A stretch of 64,000 bases of DNA, from assembly GCF_001625215.2 (NCBI RefSeq), contig NC_030384.2:42132390-42196389 (forward strand), in the 5' to 3' direction. The DNA comes from Daucus carota subsp. sativus. Lineage: Eukaryota > Streptophyta > Magnoliopsida > Apiales > Apiaceae. Below are positions 12,301-22,420 of the stretch, piece after piece (the first letter of the stretch is position 1; each line of letters starts with the position of its first letter). The position numbers and the translations under genes are program-made. A model generated the notes under the pieces. That model saw only the letters and a program-made list of their open reading frames with translations, made no database searches and had not been told where the DNA came from.

Positions 12301-12609
12301 CCTCCTTCCTTTCCGCAACCATTGTTTTTTGAGAGTTTGGCTGCTTCACCTGCTGACTCCAATGGGCTTGTGCCTACAAGGCATGGTCTCGATCTGAATC
12401 TAGGGGTAATGACTGAGGGGAGAAGCCGAGATGTTGGAAATATGCTGCAGCTGTTTAATCCTGGTCAAGGAATATCAAAGGATGAACAGATGAGGGCCTA
12501 CTCACAAGCGGCCTCTAGTTCTGGTGTCGGAGGAAAGCGCAAAGAACCAGATGGTGGATGGGACCCCTCTTCATTTAACTACAAACACCATCAGCCACCA
12601 TGGAAGTGA
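9310..12609 (+). CDS. TFIIS N-terminal domain protein with DLN/EAR motifs (copy 1, complete)
   Basis: Single coding exon, 1099 aa. Residues about 20-150 form a TFIIS N-terminal (LW) domain: helical, with WSTVARTIAA and the end NKSSRVQDRARSLYSIWKQ, a fold that docks on transcription elongation and Mediator partners. The middle is acidic, Ser-rich and disordered, with diverged repeats of a unit ending SNGQNVSD (about residues 420-540). Five DLN motifs follow: FDLN at 670, FDLN at 762, LDLN at 807, FDLN at 855 and LDLNL at 1027-1031; the last is a textbook LxLxL EAR repression motif. The C-terminus GGKRKEPDGGW...KHHQPPWK is a conserved family ending. Likely a nuclear transcription regulator related to the plant TFIIS-N proteins, without the BAH domain of the SUO group. 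Start chosen because an in-frame stop precedes it and copy 2 shares ATGACTCTCGAG. Confidence 0.88.
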   Translation: MTLEDFFTLTEMREGLTAPARVKELINVLQKDKHNTVKNDVYSNRQWSTVARTIAATENKDCLALFLQLDGLCYFDTWLKHGQKCLQETGDGFMEEAMIELLGAIEKLHKDEQKPVISDIMLTVKDLLSNKSSRVQDRARSLYSIWKQNSESNAVYMDVDKDKAVSDNLVGVNENCNHDQPECSLQDISTSRVDNNEEKNLEPASSYMTPTVSPEIMQTEVVVDLALPISDKDFGHASINDGPPNTVQSDTLNLVSETRPDLGNRSMHQLEATTGIKSPGSAVPGQRTLEGQSDVASSNEHDEAKQMPHIRSSNNLGVTETSFCVDSTNSVESKVGDNNEKDVDVGKEDPCINKSPSGDVRKELSEGNGETFDSRPSNPCTNLSAFDSTASANVLQGSPAHEIMAKNEQLTAILSEEVDTEANKESNVQNFSDKDEVDLGNEDPTTNISSKEDRETIDGSNGQNVPEKAGFDCENEVITTYLLKKEETEAIEKSNGQNVSDEIGDLTVNLSGKEDSEAIEGSSGQNVSDEDEVVRKNDYDLSMSGADVKHSVAKKSDFDMFDPLEVARQVAMEVEREVDCREPSFSSSERMSGDGKVESSDYLKEKNIIGIHCSFNDVSTGPNHYAVGGKDFVQTKNIQRKNCTVNIEPTESSEMAQEKEHEEDNNVCGFDLNKDVLSDIDADNLINPVTTPNMVVSASRDVSTSGLPLSALQIEGTVEWKGYAEASAFCPPSTCKISKGESSTFASGSSTNLFRRKEYLDFDLNVAEGEDKLTDFPPTREIPNSTRRSSENCSFEASPKKSDLLQLDLNCVSDNGDAPVSYWRKEERVLPHYNGQLSPSASSSSSSMQPALKKFDLNDQPSPFTEFLHPALTVRSSTNVYTSVAGGFKTDESVISLMGSRVEVRQKDNVPQTIPLFNGSIGDPAADASMTRNDGVMGSALSLQYAHSFMYGYNGPLSGPTVPYSSAIYGHGGQIPFMVDSRGTPVAPRALSPVPALPPSFPQPLFFESLAASPADSNGLVPTRHGLDLNLGVMTEGRSRDVGNMLQLFNPGQGISKDEQMRAYSQAASSSGVGGKRKEPDGGWDPSSFNYKHHQPPWK

Positions 12610-14559
12610 GGTTTTATTTCCTGTATGGAGTTGAGGAACTGATGAAGTATGTTGGTGCTTCTGGGATCAGTTCCACAGACTGAAGGTGAGCAAAATGAAT
12701 ATAGCAGGAAGGAAGAAACAGATAACTGAATAACGTGGAATTATAGATGTTATGTTGCTAAAGATACAAAGATTAGGGCTATAACTATAAACTGATTTTG
12801 TTTCTTGTTCTCCTTGTTGCAAGCAGGACATTACTACATTGTAGAAATGACCGAACTTGTAACAAACGATTTTTTTTATAATGGAGCCGAATTTTTAAAT
12901 TTGTACCGTAAACGACTCCAAGTAGTGTTGGAGCACATCTTGCTGCAAGCTCATCGAAAGACAAAATTGAATTTCAGCTGAGCTCTTTCAGGCATAAACG
13001 CATATGGCATATTCGCGGTTATGAGTATAGCTAAACCACTTTATTCTCCTAAACAGCTAGATTATAAAACAATTAATCAATTATGTTAACTTAGGGCTTT
13101 TTATCTCCTCGGTGTGTGCTGCCCAGTGCGTATCGCTCGGAGGTCTGGTCTGTGTGCTATGTTTTGTGAATCCTAGAATCCTAGCATCCACATTAACCAT
13201 AATTTAACACTTAAAAGGAGATCCGTGAAGTGTTAACATGAATTCAACATGTAATGAAGTATCTTACTCGCACAGAGCAGTATTACTCCCAAAAAAAAAA
13301 AAATTACAATCACATTGTTGTATTCTATACTCAGTATTCCTAGTAAAATAGTACGGCAAGATCTCTATAAATTTAGGTTATCACATATGTTGATTGTTTT
13401 AAAAATGATTTCTCAATAAACATATTAATATTTATTAATTGAAATTAAAAAAATGGATATTGTTTTTACAAGTTAAGTATTCTACATATTTATTTATCCC
13501 GGTTAAATACTATATATTTTTACCTTAATTTGTCAATCGGTAATCCGTTGAATGTCATTATATTAAAATTTACTCATATTTAGTAATTCAGATATTATTA
13601 ATTATTATATTAAAGAATAATTAATATTAATAAACTAAGTATTACTATTGATTTGTAAGTTTGAATTTCACTTCTCATCAATAACATTTTTATTAAAATT
13701 GATTAATTAAATATTAATATCGTTATTTAAAAATATAGATAGTTAAATGAAACTTAAATATTATTTTATAACCGTTTGAATATTTATAGAAGTTTGGGCC
13801 GCGAGGTAAAAATCCAATCATGACATGCTTTCTACAGTTTGGGCCTGCGAGGTCAGAAACCAATCATGACAGGCTTTTGATGGTTTGGACTTGCAGGATT
13901 AAAATCCAACCATGACTGGGGACAGACTTTTGATAATTAGGGCCTGTAGTTACAATGCAACAGGCCATATGATCGGGCCTTTGGATTTTGTTTATATTCG
14001 GTTCACATGCATGCCGTATGATCTTATAAAATCATTTTAATAATCATATCTGTTCAAAAAAATTAAATAATAATAATCATATAATTAATTTTTGCTCATG
14101 TGTTTTTATAGGATTTTAATTATAAGAAAAATTAATCAAAATATGGAAATGACTTCTAATTTAAATTGAAATTTTATTTGGAATATATTATCTTATTGTT
14201 GGTTTGATATTGTAATATTTTCTTAAAAATTATTTAAGATATGATACGTATGCATCGAATATACTGATAAATATTCTGGCACATCGTGCATAGTTCAAGT
14301 AAAAATCTTTTTTTCCATTCCAATACAGATCTTGTAGCTAAATTGTAAATATAAAATCTTTCCAAAACAATATCCGAGTGTACGCAGAGAATTAAAGTAA
14401 AATAAATTATGAAAAAAAAAGTAAAAAATAAATTAAAACGCGGGCTTGGAAAGAAAAACAAGAAAAGAAATATTCTCCTGTGGTTCGGAAAAGTACACAG
14501 GTAAACCGGAAACGTGAGCGGTCCCGTCTGTTAAAACTTAAACCGGAGAGACCAAAATT
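12610..14559. other. 3' UTR of copy 1 and intergenic region
   Basis: About 12610-12900 is probable 3' UTR; the rest is AT-rich intergenic DNA (notably 13380-13790) without supported genes. A short GC-richer repeat lies at 13791-13990 and is listed separately. Confidence 0.55.
13791..13937. repeat. Degenerate tandem repeat, about 47-bp unit
   Basis: Three to four copies beginning 'agtttgggcc' at 13791 and 13836, then a diverged copy at 13883, each containing 'ccaatcatgaca'; a further degraded copy may continue to 13990. Upstream of the copy 2 promoter. Directly visible. Confidence 0.7.
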
Positions 14560-17413
14560 TTAGTATATATAGAGATATATACATTGTACTATTGCAGTAG
14601 TTGATATATACGAGGAAGGAGTGAAATTAGCGGAGAGTAAGAATCCGACAGAGTCGAGAAAATTGAGAATTCACTAAAAGGGGCTAGCTTTAGGCTTGTC
14701 TACAACGAGACAGCTTAAAGCTCCTTCTTTTTTCTTCTCGACGGTGATCTTCTGCTAAGGTTTACTCTCAGGTAATTCCGTGTCTTTTAATCTCAATGCT
14801 TCTGTGTTTTGTTAATTGTAATAGAATTACCATGTGTTAAAACCTTTCGAGTTATTGTCTTGCTGGATCTTTTTCATGTTATTTGATTATCGTATCTGAC
14901 TCATTTCTTAACCTTTTGTGATAAACCCTTGTTTCGAGTTCTTGTTTGTTTTTTCGATTTGAATTTTGGGGTTATTGTTTTTCGATATGTTATTGCCGTT
15001 TTACATGCTTTGTGTAGTTGAATTATGTTGGATGATTGATCAACTGATATCCTTTTTTGTGGTTTTTTCCCGTATATCAACTGTGTATGTTTTATGATAG
15101 TGGTAGCTGTTTAGTAATTCCCTGTCTTTGCATTTTAATGCTTCTGTGTTTTGTTCATTGTGATAGAATTACCATGTATTAAAACCTTTTGAGTTATTGT
15201 CTCGCTGGATCTTTTTCGTGTTATTTAATTATCGTATCTGACTAAATTTTAACCTTTTGTGTTAAACCCTTGTTTCGAATTCTTGTGTTTTTTTCGTTTT
15301 GAATATTAGGGTTATTGTTTTTCGATATGTTGTTGCTGTTTTACCTGCTCCGTGTTGTTGAATTATGTTGGATGATAGGCCCTTGGATGAATGATCAATT
15401 GATATCCTTGTTTTGGCTTTTTTTCGTATATCAACCCTGTCTGTTTAAAGATTGTCGTAGCTGCTTAGGGTATTTTTTGATGATTGTGGTAGCTGTTTAG
15501 TAATTCCCTGTCTTTTGATTTTAATGCTTCTGCGTTTTGTTAATTGTAGTAGAATTACCATGTATGAAAACCTTCTGAGTTATTGTCTCACTGGATCTTT
15601 TTCGTGTTATTTTATTATGTTATCTGACTTAGTTCTTAAACTTTTATGTCCCTTGTTTCAAATCCTTGAATATTTATTTGAATTTTAGGGTTATTGTTTT
15701 TCGATATGTTGTTGCTGTTTCACCTGCTATGTGTTGTTGAATTATGTTGGATGATTGATCAATGGATATCCTTTTTTTTTGGCCATTTTTCGTATATCGA
15801 CTGTGTCTCTTTAATGATTGTCGTAGCTGTTTAGGGTTTTTTGATGGTTGTGATAGCAATTTAGTAATACCCTGTCTTTTGATTTTAATGCTTCTGTGTT
15901 TTGTTAATTGTAATAGAATTACCATGTATGAAAACCTTTTGAGTTATTGTCTCGCTGGATCTTTTCGTGGTATTTAATTATCGCATCTGACTCAGTTCTT
16001 AACCTTTTATGTTAAACCCTTGTTTCAAATTCTTGTGTCTTTTCGATTTGAATTTCAGGGTTATTGTTTTTCGATATGCTATTGCTGTTTTACCTGCTCT
16101 GTGTTGTTGAATTATGTTGGATGATAGGCCTTTGGATGATTGATCAATTGATACCTTTTTCTTTTTTTTTTTTGCCTTTTTTTGTATATTGACGGTGTCT
16201 GTTTGATAATTGTCGAAGCTGTTTAGGGTTTTTTTTATGATTGCGGCAGCTGTTTAGTAATTCCCTGTCTTTTAATTTCAATGCTTCTGTGTTTTGTTGA
16301 TTGTAATAGACTTACCATGTATTAAAACCTTTTGAGTTATTGTCTCGCTGGATCTTTTTCATGTTATTTAATTATCGTATCTGACTCGGTTCTTAACCTT
16401 TTATGTTAAACCCTCGTTTCAAATTCTCGTGTCTTCGATTTGAATTTTAGGTTTATTTTATTCGATATGTTACTGCCTTTTTACCTGTTTTGTGTTGTTG
16501 AATTATGTTGGATGATAGGGCCATGGATGATTGATCAATTGCTATCCATTTTTCTGGCTTTTTTTCCGTATACCGACTGTGTCTGTTTTATGATTGTGGT
16601 GTCTGTTTTCTGATTGTTGTAGCTGTTTAGGGTCTCTTATGATTGCGGTAGCTGTTTAGGGTTTCTCAGTTATAAGAGCTGTGCTTGTGCTGATACTTAT
16701 AATTTCCTTTTCTGTTGTTTTCAGGGCTGACCCTTCTTTGTTTGACGCTGTCCGTCTCGAAGAACTGCAATTAAGATTATACTTGTAGCGGGAAATTGAA
16801 CTAATTGGTAATTACTATTCTGAATAATATTGATGTCAGTGTTTGATGCATGTCACTGTGTTTTTGTCGGTTTTCGTTTTGTTTGTTTTTCCGTCTCTGA
16901 AGTTTGTAGCTAAATCCTTTGCATGATTGTTTCTGAGCAAGGATGATTTATGCACATTCAACTTATATAAATTTTATACATTTTACTTTCAAAAAAAAAA
17001 TAAAAATTTATACATTTATATACTGCTACCTAATATTAATATATATGAATCAGTAAGTTTTGCTGGTTCTTTGCAATTATGTTCTTAGAAAAGATTCCTT
17101 GCAATATAATCGATTTCATAGATACCTAGTATCATTTAAGAAGAGGCTGAGGGTTCAAGCCTCACCAGACAGTGTTGATATATAAAATTTCTGTAATTGG
17201 CCTAAACAAAAGAGGAAAAGTTATAAGAATATAAGATAAAATCATTGTTAATAATATTTGAATACAGTTGTATGCATATTACCTTCAATACCCTAACCCT
17301 ATTTGAAGCCTAGTGTTAGAGTTGACAATTTAATGGAAAGTTTTGCATGTTTTTCAACTCCTACAACAATATTGTAGACTAATTTATTGTGACCTCTGAT
17401 GCTTAATGTGCAG
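14560..17413 (+). other. 5' leader and introns of TFIIS-N gene copy 2
   Basis: A TATA-like stretch sits at 14563-14583. Inferred untranslated exon 1 ends at 14771 (ctctcag, donor gtaatt at 14772) and exon 2 is 16725-16807 (acceptor ttttcag, donor gtaatt). The next acceptor gtgcag ends at 17413, seven bases before the ATG. The sequence of exon 2 and its flanks is clearly homologous to 6490-6570 of copy 1. Intron 1 is filled by the tandem array annotated separately. Confidence 0.6.
14772..16660 (+). repeat. Five tandem copies of a 340-400 bp unit in the leader intron
   Basis: Units start at 14772, 15114, 15500, 15864 and 16257, each opening with GTAAT(T/A)CC and sharing landmarks such as 'aatgcttctg', 'gagttattgt', 'gctggatctttt', 'aattatgttggatgat' and 'agctgttta'. 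Copy 1 has a single equivalent segment (6124-6480). The first GTAATTCC is the presumed splice donor, so every unit start repeats a donor-like sequence. Confidence 0.9.
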
Positions 17414-17420
17414 ATCAAAT

Positions 17421-20210
17421 ATGACTCTCGAGGCAGTATGTGATGATGTTGATGTCAATGGATATCCTGGTAGTAAGCATGAACAGCCAGAATGTTCTTC
17501 ACAAGATATTTCTAATTCCAGATGTATTAACAGTGAAGAGAAAACTTTAGAACCAGCTATGGATGAAATAACACCAGCTATCCTTCCTGAAGCTGTGCGA
17601 ACTGAAGTAGGTGGAGACTCAACTATCCAACCCTACGACGAAAATTCAGACCATGCATCCCCAGATCCTGTCCACTCTTGTAAGATGAAGCTTCACAGCG
17701 AAAACAATTCTGTTTTGGGAAACCCCTCAAAACAACAATTGGAAGCAATTTCTGGAATCCGAAGTCCTGGATCTGTAGTTACAGGCCCAAGGACGTTTGA
17801 AGGGCAGTTTGATGTTGCAAACTCAAATGAGCATGACAAAGAAAAGCCGATGGTGCAGATCAGAAGCTATAGCATATCTCCAATTCCTTGCAGCAAAATA
17901 CCAGCATCTGACAGTGCAGCCCCAGTTGATACTTTGCAAGGTTCTTCTGTGAATGAGCTCAATATGGGGAAGAGTGAGGGTGTAACTTCAAGTTTATCAG
18001 GGAAAGAGGACTCAGAGATGATTAAAGAATCAAATGGTCAAAATGTTTCCAATGAAGTTGAAGTTGTTTGCAGAAATGAAGTTGAACTTGTTTCCAGTGA
18101 AGTGTGTGATAGCATATCTCCAAATCCTTGTAGCAAACTATCAGCATCTGACAGTGCAGCTCCAGCTGATGCTTTGCAAGGTTCTTTTGCAAATGAGCTT
18201 GATCTGGGGAAGAGTGAGGGTGTAACTTCAAATATATCTGGGAAAGAAGACACAAAGGTGACTGAAGAGTCAAATGCCCAAAATGTTTCCAGTGAAGTTG
18301 AACTTGTTTGCAGAAATGTGGATTTAACTGCAAATTTATCAAGGAAAGAGGGCACAGAGGTGACTGAACTATCAGATGGTCAAAATGTTATGGACAAAGA
18401 TGAGGTTACTACAGGAAGTGAGGATATAACTACAGATTTACTAAGGAAAGAGGATGTCAAGGTGATTGAAAAGCAGACCGGTCAAAAAAATTCTGGCAAA
18501 GATGAGGTTGTTAGGGGAAATGATCCTGGATTTTCCATGTCAGGAGCCGATTTGAATCATTCTGTCCAAAAGACGTCTGATTTCAAAATTGATTATGACA
18601 TATTTGACCCACTAGAGGTAGCTCGGAAAGTCGCCACAGAATTGGAGAGAGAAGTGGACTGTAGAGAACCAAGTCGTAGTTCTTCTGAGAGAGCGTCAGG
18701 TGGTAGAATCCGACTTCCAGAAAGCCCAGATCCTATAAAGGGAAAAAACAGCATAGTAGCCCATCACCCATGTAAGGACATGTCAACTGGAACAAATCTT
18801 ACTGCTGCTGTAGGAGAAAAGGTTCTTGTTAAAGCCACAGCCCTACCAATTGAAAGGGAGACTTGCATAGTGGACAGTGAGGTGGCCCAAAATATAGAAC
18901 CTGACGAAGATAAACTCGTCTGTGGTTTTGATCTGAATGAAAATGTGTCTGATGATAATATGGATAACCAAACCAATTCAGTCACTGCTCCCATCTCGCT
19001 TGTTACCGCTTCAATGGCCGCAACCACTTCTGATTTGCCTTTGTCTCCTTTGCAGTTTGATGTCACTCATGGATTCAAAGGATCTGCTAAAACTAGTGCT
19101 TTTTGTCTGGCTCCGATGCACAAAGTCTCTGAAGGTGAGAGCTCTATCTTTGCTACAGGGAGTAGTAGCAGCTTGTTTCGGAAGTCGGAACACCTTGACT
19201 TTGATTTAAATGTTGCTGAGAGTGAATATTGGAAAATTTCAGACTTGCCACCGAGCAAGGAGACCCCAAATTCAGCTGCCCGTCCTTCTGGAGACGCTTC
19301 CTTAGAATCTTTTCCAAAAAGATCCAACTTGTTACAGCTGGATCTGAATTGTGCTAGTGATAGTGGTGATGCTCCATCATCATACTGGAGGAAGGATGAA
19401 CGAGTTTTACCACATTTCACTGGTCAATTTAGTCGATCTGCTTCCTCTTCATCGTCATTAATGCAGCCTTCATTGAAAACCATTGATTTGAATGATCAAC
19501 CATCTTATACTGAATTTTTGCATCCCGCTTTGACTGCCAAGTCATCTACTTCTGTTTCTGGAGGGTATAATACAAATACATCTGTAATTTCCCTCATGGG
19601 TACTCGAATTGCGGTCAACCAAAAAGACGATGTTCCTCAGACATTTCCCTTTTTTAACGACAGGATTGTGGACCCAGCACTGGATGCTAGTATGCCAAGA
19701 AGTGACAATGTTTTGGGGTCTGCATCTTCCTCGCTATATGCACGTTCTTACATGTATGGGAACAATGGCCCACCATATGGATATGGACCTACTGTACCAG
19801 AGTCCTCATCCATTTATGGACTTGGTGGTCAAACCCCTTACATGGTGGATTCAAGAGGATCACCTGTTGGTCCACAAGTTTTAGGTCGTTTCCCAGCTCT
19901 TCCTTCCTTCACGCAACAACCATCTTTTTCTGAAGGCCTGGCTGCTGCACCTGCTGACTCTATTGGCTTTGTGCATTCGAGGCATGGTTTTGATCGGACT
20001 TCCAGTTTAATGTTTGAGGGGAGAAGCAGGGATGCTGGATATACAAGGCAGCTGTTGAACCCTGGTCAGGATATACCAATGGATGGAGAAATGAGGGGCA
20101 ATCCACAATCCACTTCTAGTTCTGGTGTTGGAGGAAAGCGCAAAGAAATGGATGGTGGCTGGGAACCCTACCCATATAGCCATAAACATCACCACCCAAT
20201 GTGGAAATAA
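17421..20210 (+). CDS. TFIIS-N paralogue lacking the TFIIS domain (copy 2)
   Basis: Single coding exon, 929 aa from the ATG at 17421. An ATG 15 bases earlier (17406) lies upstream of the gtgcag acceptor ending at 17413, so it should be intronic. The protein begins MTLE like copy 1, then jumps to the equivalent of copy 1 residue 154 (AV...DVD...HEQPECSSQDIS), so the whole TFIIS N-domain is missing, yet the frame is kept. The rest aligns along its length with copy 1. An 80-residue segment is tandemly duplicated (17871-18110 and 18111-18350; SISPxPCSK...). Four DLN motifs remain (FDLNEN, FDLNVAE, LDLNCA, IDLNDQ), but the C-terminal LDLNL is replaced by FDRTSSL. The conserved end GGKRKEMDGGW...HHPMWK is present. 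Long intact frame argues for function or very recent loss; its role without the domain is unknown. Confidence 0.85.
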   Translation: MTLEAVCDDVDVNGYPGSKHEQPECSSQDISNSRCINSEEKTLEPAMDEITPAILPEAVRTEVGGDSTIQPYDENSDHASPDPVHSCKMKLHSENNSVLGNPSKQQLEAISGIRSPGSVVTGPRTFEGQFDVANSNEHDKEKPMVQIRSYSISPIPCSKIPASDSAAPVDTLQGSSVNELNMGKSEGVTSSLSGKEDSEMIKESNGQNVSNEVEVVCRNEVELVSSEVCDSISPNPCSKLSASDSAAPADALQGSFANELDLGKSEGVTSNISGKEDTKVTEESNAQNVSSEVELVCRNVDLTANLSRKEGTEVTELSDGQNVMDKDEVTTGSEDITTDLLRKEDVKVIEKQTGQKNSGKDEVVRGNDPGFSMSGADLNHSVQKTSDFKIDYDIFDPLEVARKVATELEREVDCREPSRSSSERASGGRIRLPESPDPIKGKNSIVAHHPCKDMSTGTNLTAAVGEKVLVKATALPIERETCIVDSEVAQNIEPDEDKLVCGFDLNENVSDDNMDNQTNSVTAPISLVTASMAATTSDLPLSPLQFDVTHGFKGSAKTSAFCLAPMHKVSEGESSIFATGSSSSLFRKSEHLDFDLNVAESEYWKISDLPPSKETPNSAARPSGDASLESFPKRSNLLQLDLNCASDSGDAPSSYWRKDERVLPHFTGQFSRSASSSSSLMQPSLKTIDLNDQPSYTEFLHPALTAKSSTSVSGGYNTNTSVISLMGTRIAVNQKDDVPQTFPFFNDRIVDPALDASMPRSDNVLGSASSSLYARSYMYGNNGPPYGYGPTVPESSSIYGLGGQTPYMVDSRGSPVGPQVLGRFPALPSFTQQPSFSEGLAAAPADSIGFVHSRHGFDRTSSLMFEGRSRDAGYTRQLLNPGQDIPMDGEMRGNPQSTSSSGVGGKRKEMDGGWEPYPYSHKHHHPMWK
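17871..18350 (+). repeat. 240-bp in-frame tandem duplication inside copy 2
   Basis: 'agcatatctc' begins at 17871 and again exactly 240 bp later at 18111; both units encode the same 80-residue pattern (PCSK, ASDSAAP, ALQGS/TLQGS, GKSEGVTS, SGKED, QNVS). Copy 1 has only one diverged equivalent (around 10437-10620), so the duplication followed the gene duplication. Confidence 0.9.
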
Positions 20211-22188
20211 TGAAATATTTAATTTAACTCCCTTTATAGAGTCTAGGAACAGGTGAAGTAGCTAGCGCTTCCGGAGTCGCAGGCTTGCAGATTGAAGCTA
20301 AGCAGAATGATTCAGCGGGAAGAAACAGGTAACATAATAAAGGCACAGGAGAAACTATAGATGCATCATGAGGTTGATTGCTATAGATACAAAGATTAGG
20401 ATTATAACTTAAAAGTTCCTTATTTCTTGGTTTTTTTGCTTTTATTGAACGTAAAACTTTGCTTTTGAGTTGGGATGGCAGAACTTGTTACAAATAGCAA
20501 ATGATTTGGTTCTTTCATTTTTCTAAGTGAATTCTTTCTTCTTTTTTAATAATTCTGATTACTTTTTAATTGAGTCAATTTTAATATAATTGACTCCCAA
20601 GCTTCTGTAGCAATGAGCTCATCTGAAGATGAACTTATTCTAGCTGAGCTCGAGCTCGAGCTCTTTCAAGGGGCAAACCCATGGTAATGGTCTGCCATGA
20701 GATGTTTTGATAGCGTTCGTGATCCGTCCTTAATTTCCGAGTCAGAAGGACATGACCAGAACTTCTGTTGCTGTTGTATATACATTTTTATCAATATAGT
20801 TAGTTGCATTATGAATAATCTCTGTACCTTCTGTCTGCATGGTAAAGATGAGAATAATAGACAAGACTTTCTTTGCAGCAAAAGAGGGCTTAAATCGGTC
20901 TTTGCCCAAATTTTGTGGACACGTGACTAATTTTAATTTGTTTCGAGAGTAATGCTACGTGACCCAAATTTTGTAGACAGATGACTAATTTTAATTGGAA
21001 GATTATGTGCATAGAAGGACTCTCATTATTATCAGTGTCAGTGGAAGCAGTCTTATATTACCAATTAGATTTGGAAAAAGTTTTTGAGAGCATTTTTCTT
21101 GTTATATAATATACAGTCAAGTTTTGGGTATTCAGCATTTTTCTTGTTTTAATATACAGTCAAATTATATGTGTTGTACAGTATTTTAATATGATGATTT
21201 ATGTACATAAGTGGAACCAATGCCATATTGCCATCTAATATTCAGGAAAAAAGATCGAGAACATATATGTGGTACAATAATTATGTACACAATATAAATG
21301 GAACCAGGAACACTTTTCATTTTAATATTAGTGCAGTAAAATCATCTGGTGTCATGGTGTGTTGTGGATGGGCAAGGAGGTGCGTGCTGCATATTTGCCT
21401 TCCGGAATAACATGCTTCTTCCGTCTTTTAATAATTTTCATGTATTAAACTATTCATAAATACGAATCCAACAAAACCACTCATTACTATATTTAATCTT
21501 ACAAATTAGACGTAAATTAGTAATGTATCATGTTATAATTATTGCCGACATATCAAACAAGAAATGTTTTTAGAGACGGAGAAAGCATGACATAAGAATT
21601 GGACCGGAAAAGGAAATGAAATTTATAAAGATCTGTCCATAACCTAATTCAAAATATGTTAATGAAATAGGATTGACGCAGAGGCCGAGTACGTTACGTA
21701 TGTTAAAGAAGTGTGAAGGCTTGCATAGGCCTGATTTTAAACATGATACACAGTAAAAATGGTAGACGGGTGTTGAACTGTTGATGTAATATATCAATAT
21801 GATTTACTGTGAACATCACCTTTTTTCCTTCCATACTGGGTTGGTGTTGTCAATCTCTTCTTTTCTCCTCTCCTTTCTCAACTCGGGTGCTCATTGTCAA
21901 AGTTGCAAAATGTCCACGAATAATGGGGAAGTAGTTTTGGGTTATGAAAGGCAGTTTTCTACAGTTTAATCTAGACAGAATTATATTAGCTTTAAATCGC
22001 CATTCACAACACTCGTAAACTATAAACACTACACTATTCACAGAATTTAGGTGATCGGATATTATCATATCACTATTCTCTGAACTCTGAACTGGAACAA
22101 GTCGAAAACACCAGATTTTGTTTTGTGTACATGTACGACCCAAGCCCAACAAAACACAGATTTCTCAAATGATCCTGTGCAGCTTGAT
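20211..22188. other. 3' UTR of copy 2 and intergenic region
   Basis: Probable 3' UTR to about 20540, aligning in part with that of copy 1 ('agatacaaagattagg'). A palindromic GAGCTC-rich spot lies at 20646-20662. A short direct repeat pair ('caaattttgt.gacac.tgactaattttaatt') is at 20907-20938 and 20966-20998. No gene found. Confidence 0.5.
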
Positions 22189-22420
22189 CGGGCATGTTTG
22201 GATTGAAGAAGCAGAAGTTGTTTCTGGCTTCTGCTTTTCTTGTCCCGTTTGTGTAAATAAGTAGAAGCACTTTTAAGAAGCTGAAAGTGCTAGCTTTTTT
22301 CTCACAGTTTCTACTTCTTTTCCAAACACTTTATTAACTTGTTTACTTCTCACTTCTACTCCACTTCTTTAATTTAAGTAAGAAATCACTTTTTTTAAGC
22401 TAGCTCAAACGGCCCCGATA
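22189..22420. mobile_element. MITE, GTTTGG-ended family A
   Basis: Terminal inverted repeats of the form GGGC(A/C)(T/G)TTTG at about 22189 and 22418, with internal 'aagtagaagcactttt' and 'ttaagctagctcaaacggcc' segments that recur in the element at 31032-31274. About 230 bp, no ORF. The exact ends and target duplication are not resolved. Confidence 0.55.

Noticed and set aside
14772-16660. CRISPR-like or satellite array
   Set aside because: Units are long, diverged, contain no short repeat-spacer structure and sit in a plant leader intron; simple tandem duplication explains them.
17145-17165. tRNA B-box-like GGTTCAAGCC, possible SINE
   Set aside because: No A box, A-tail or target duplication found; similar text at 8830 reflects homology between the two leader introns.
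17406-17420. Upstream ATG giving an N-terminus MCRSNMTLE for copy 2
   Set aside because: It lies before the acceptor gtgcag (ends 17413), which aligns with the acceptor of copy 1 at 9198, so it should be spliced out.
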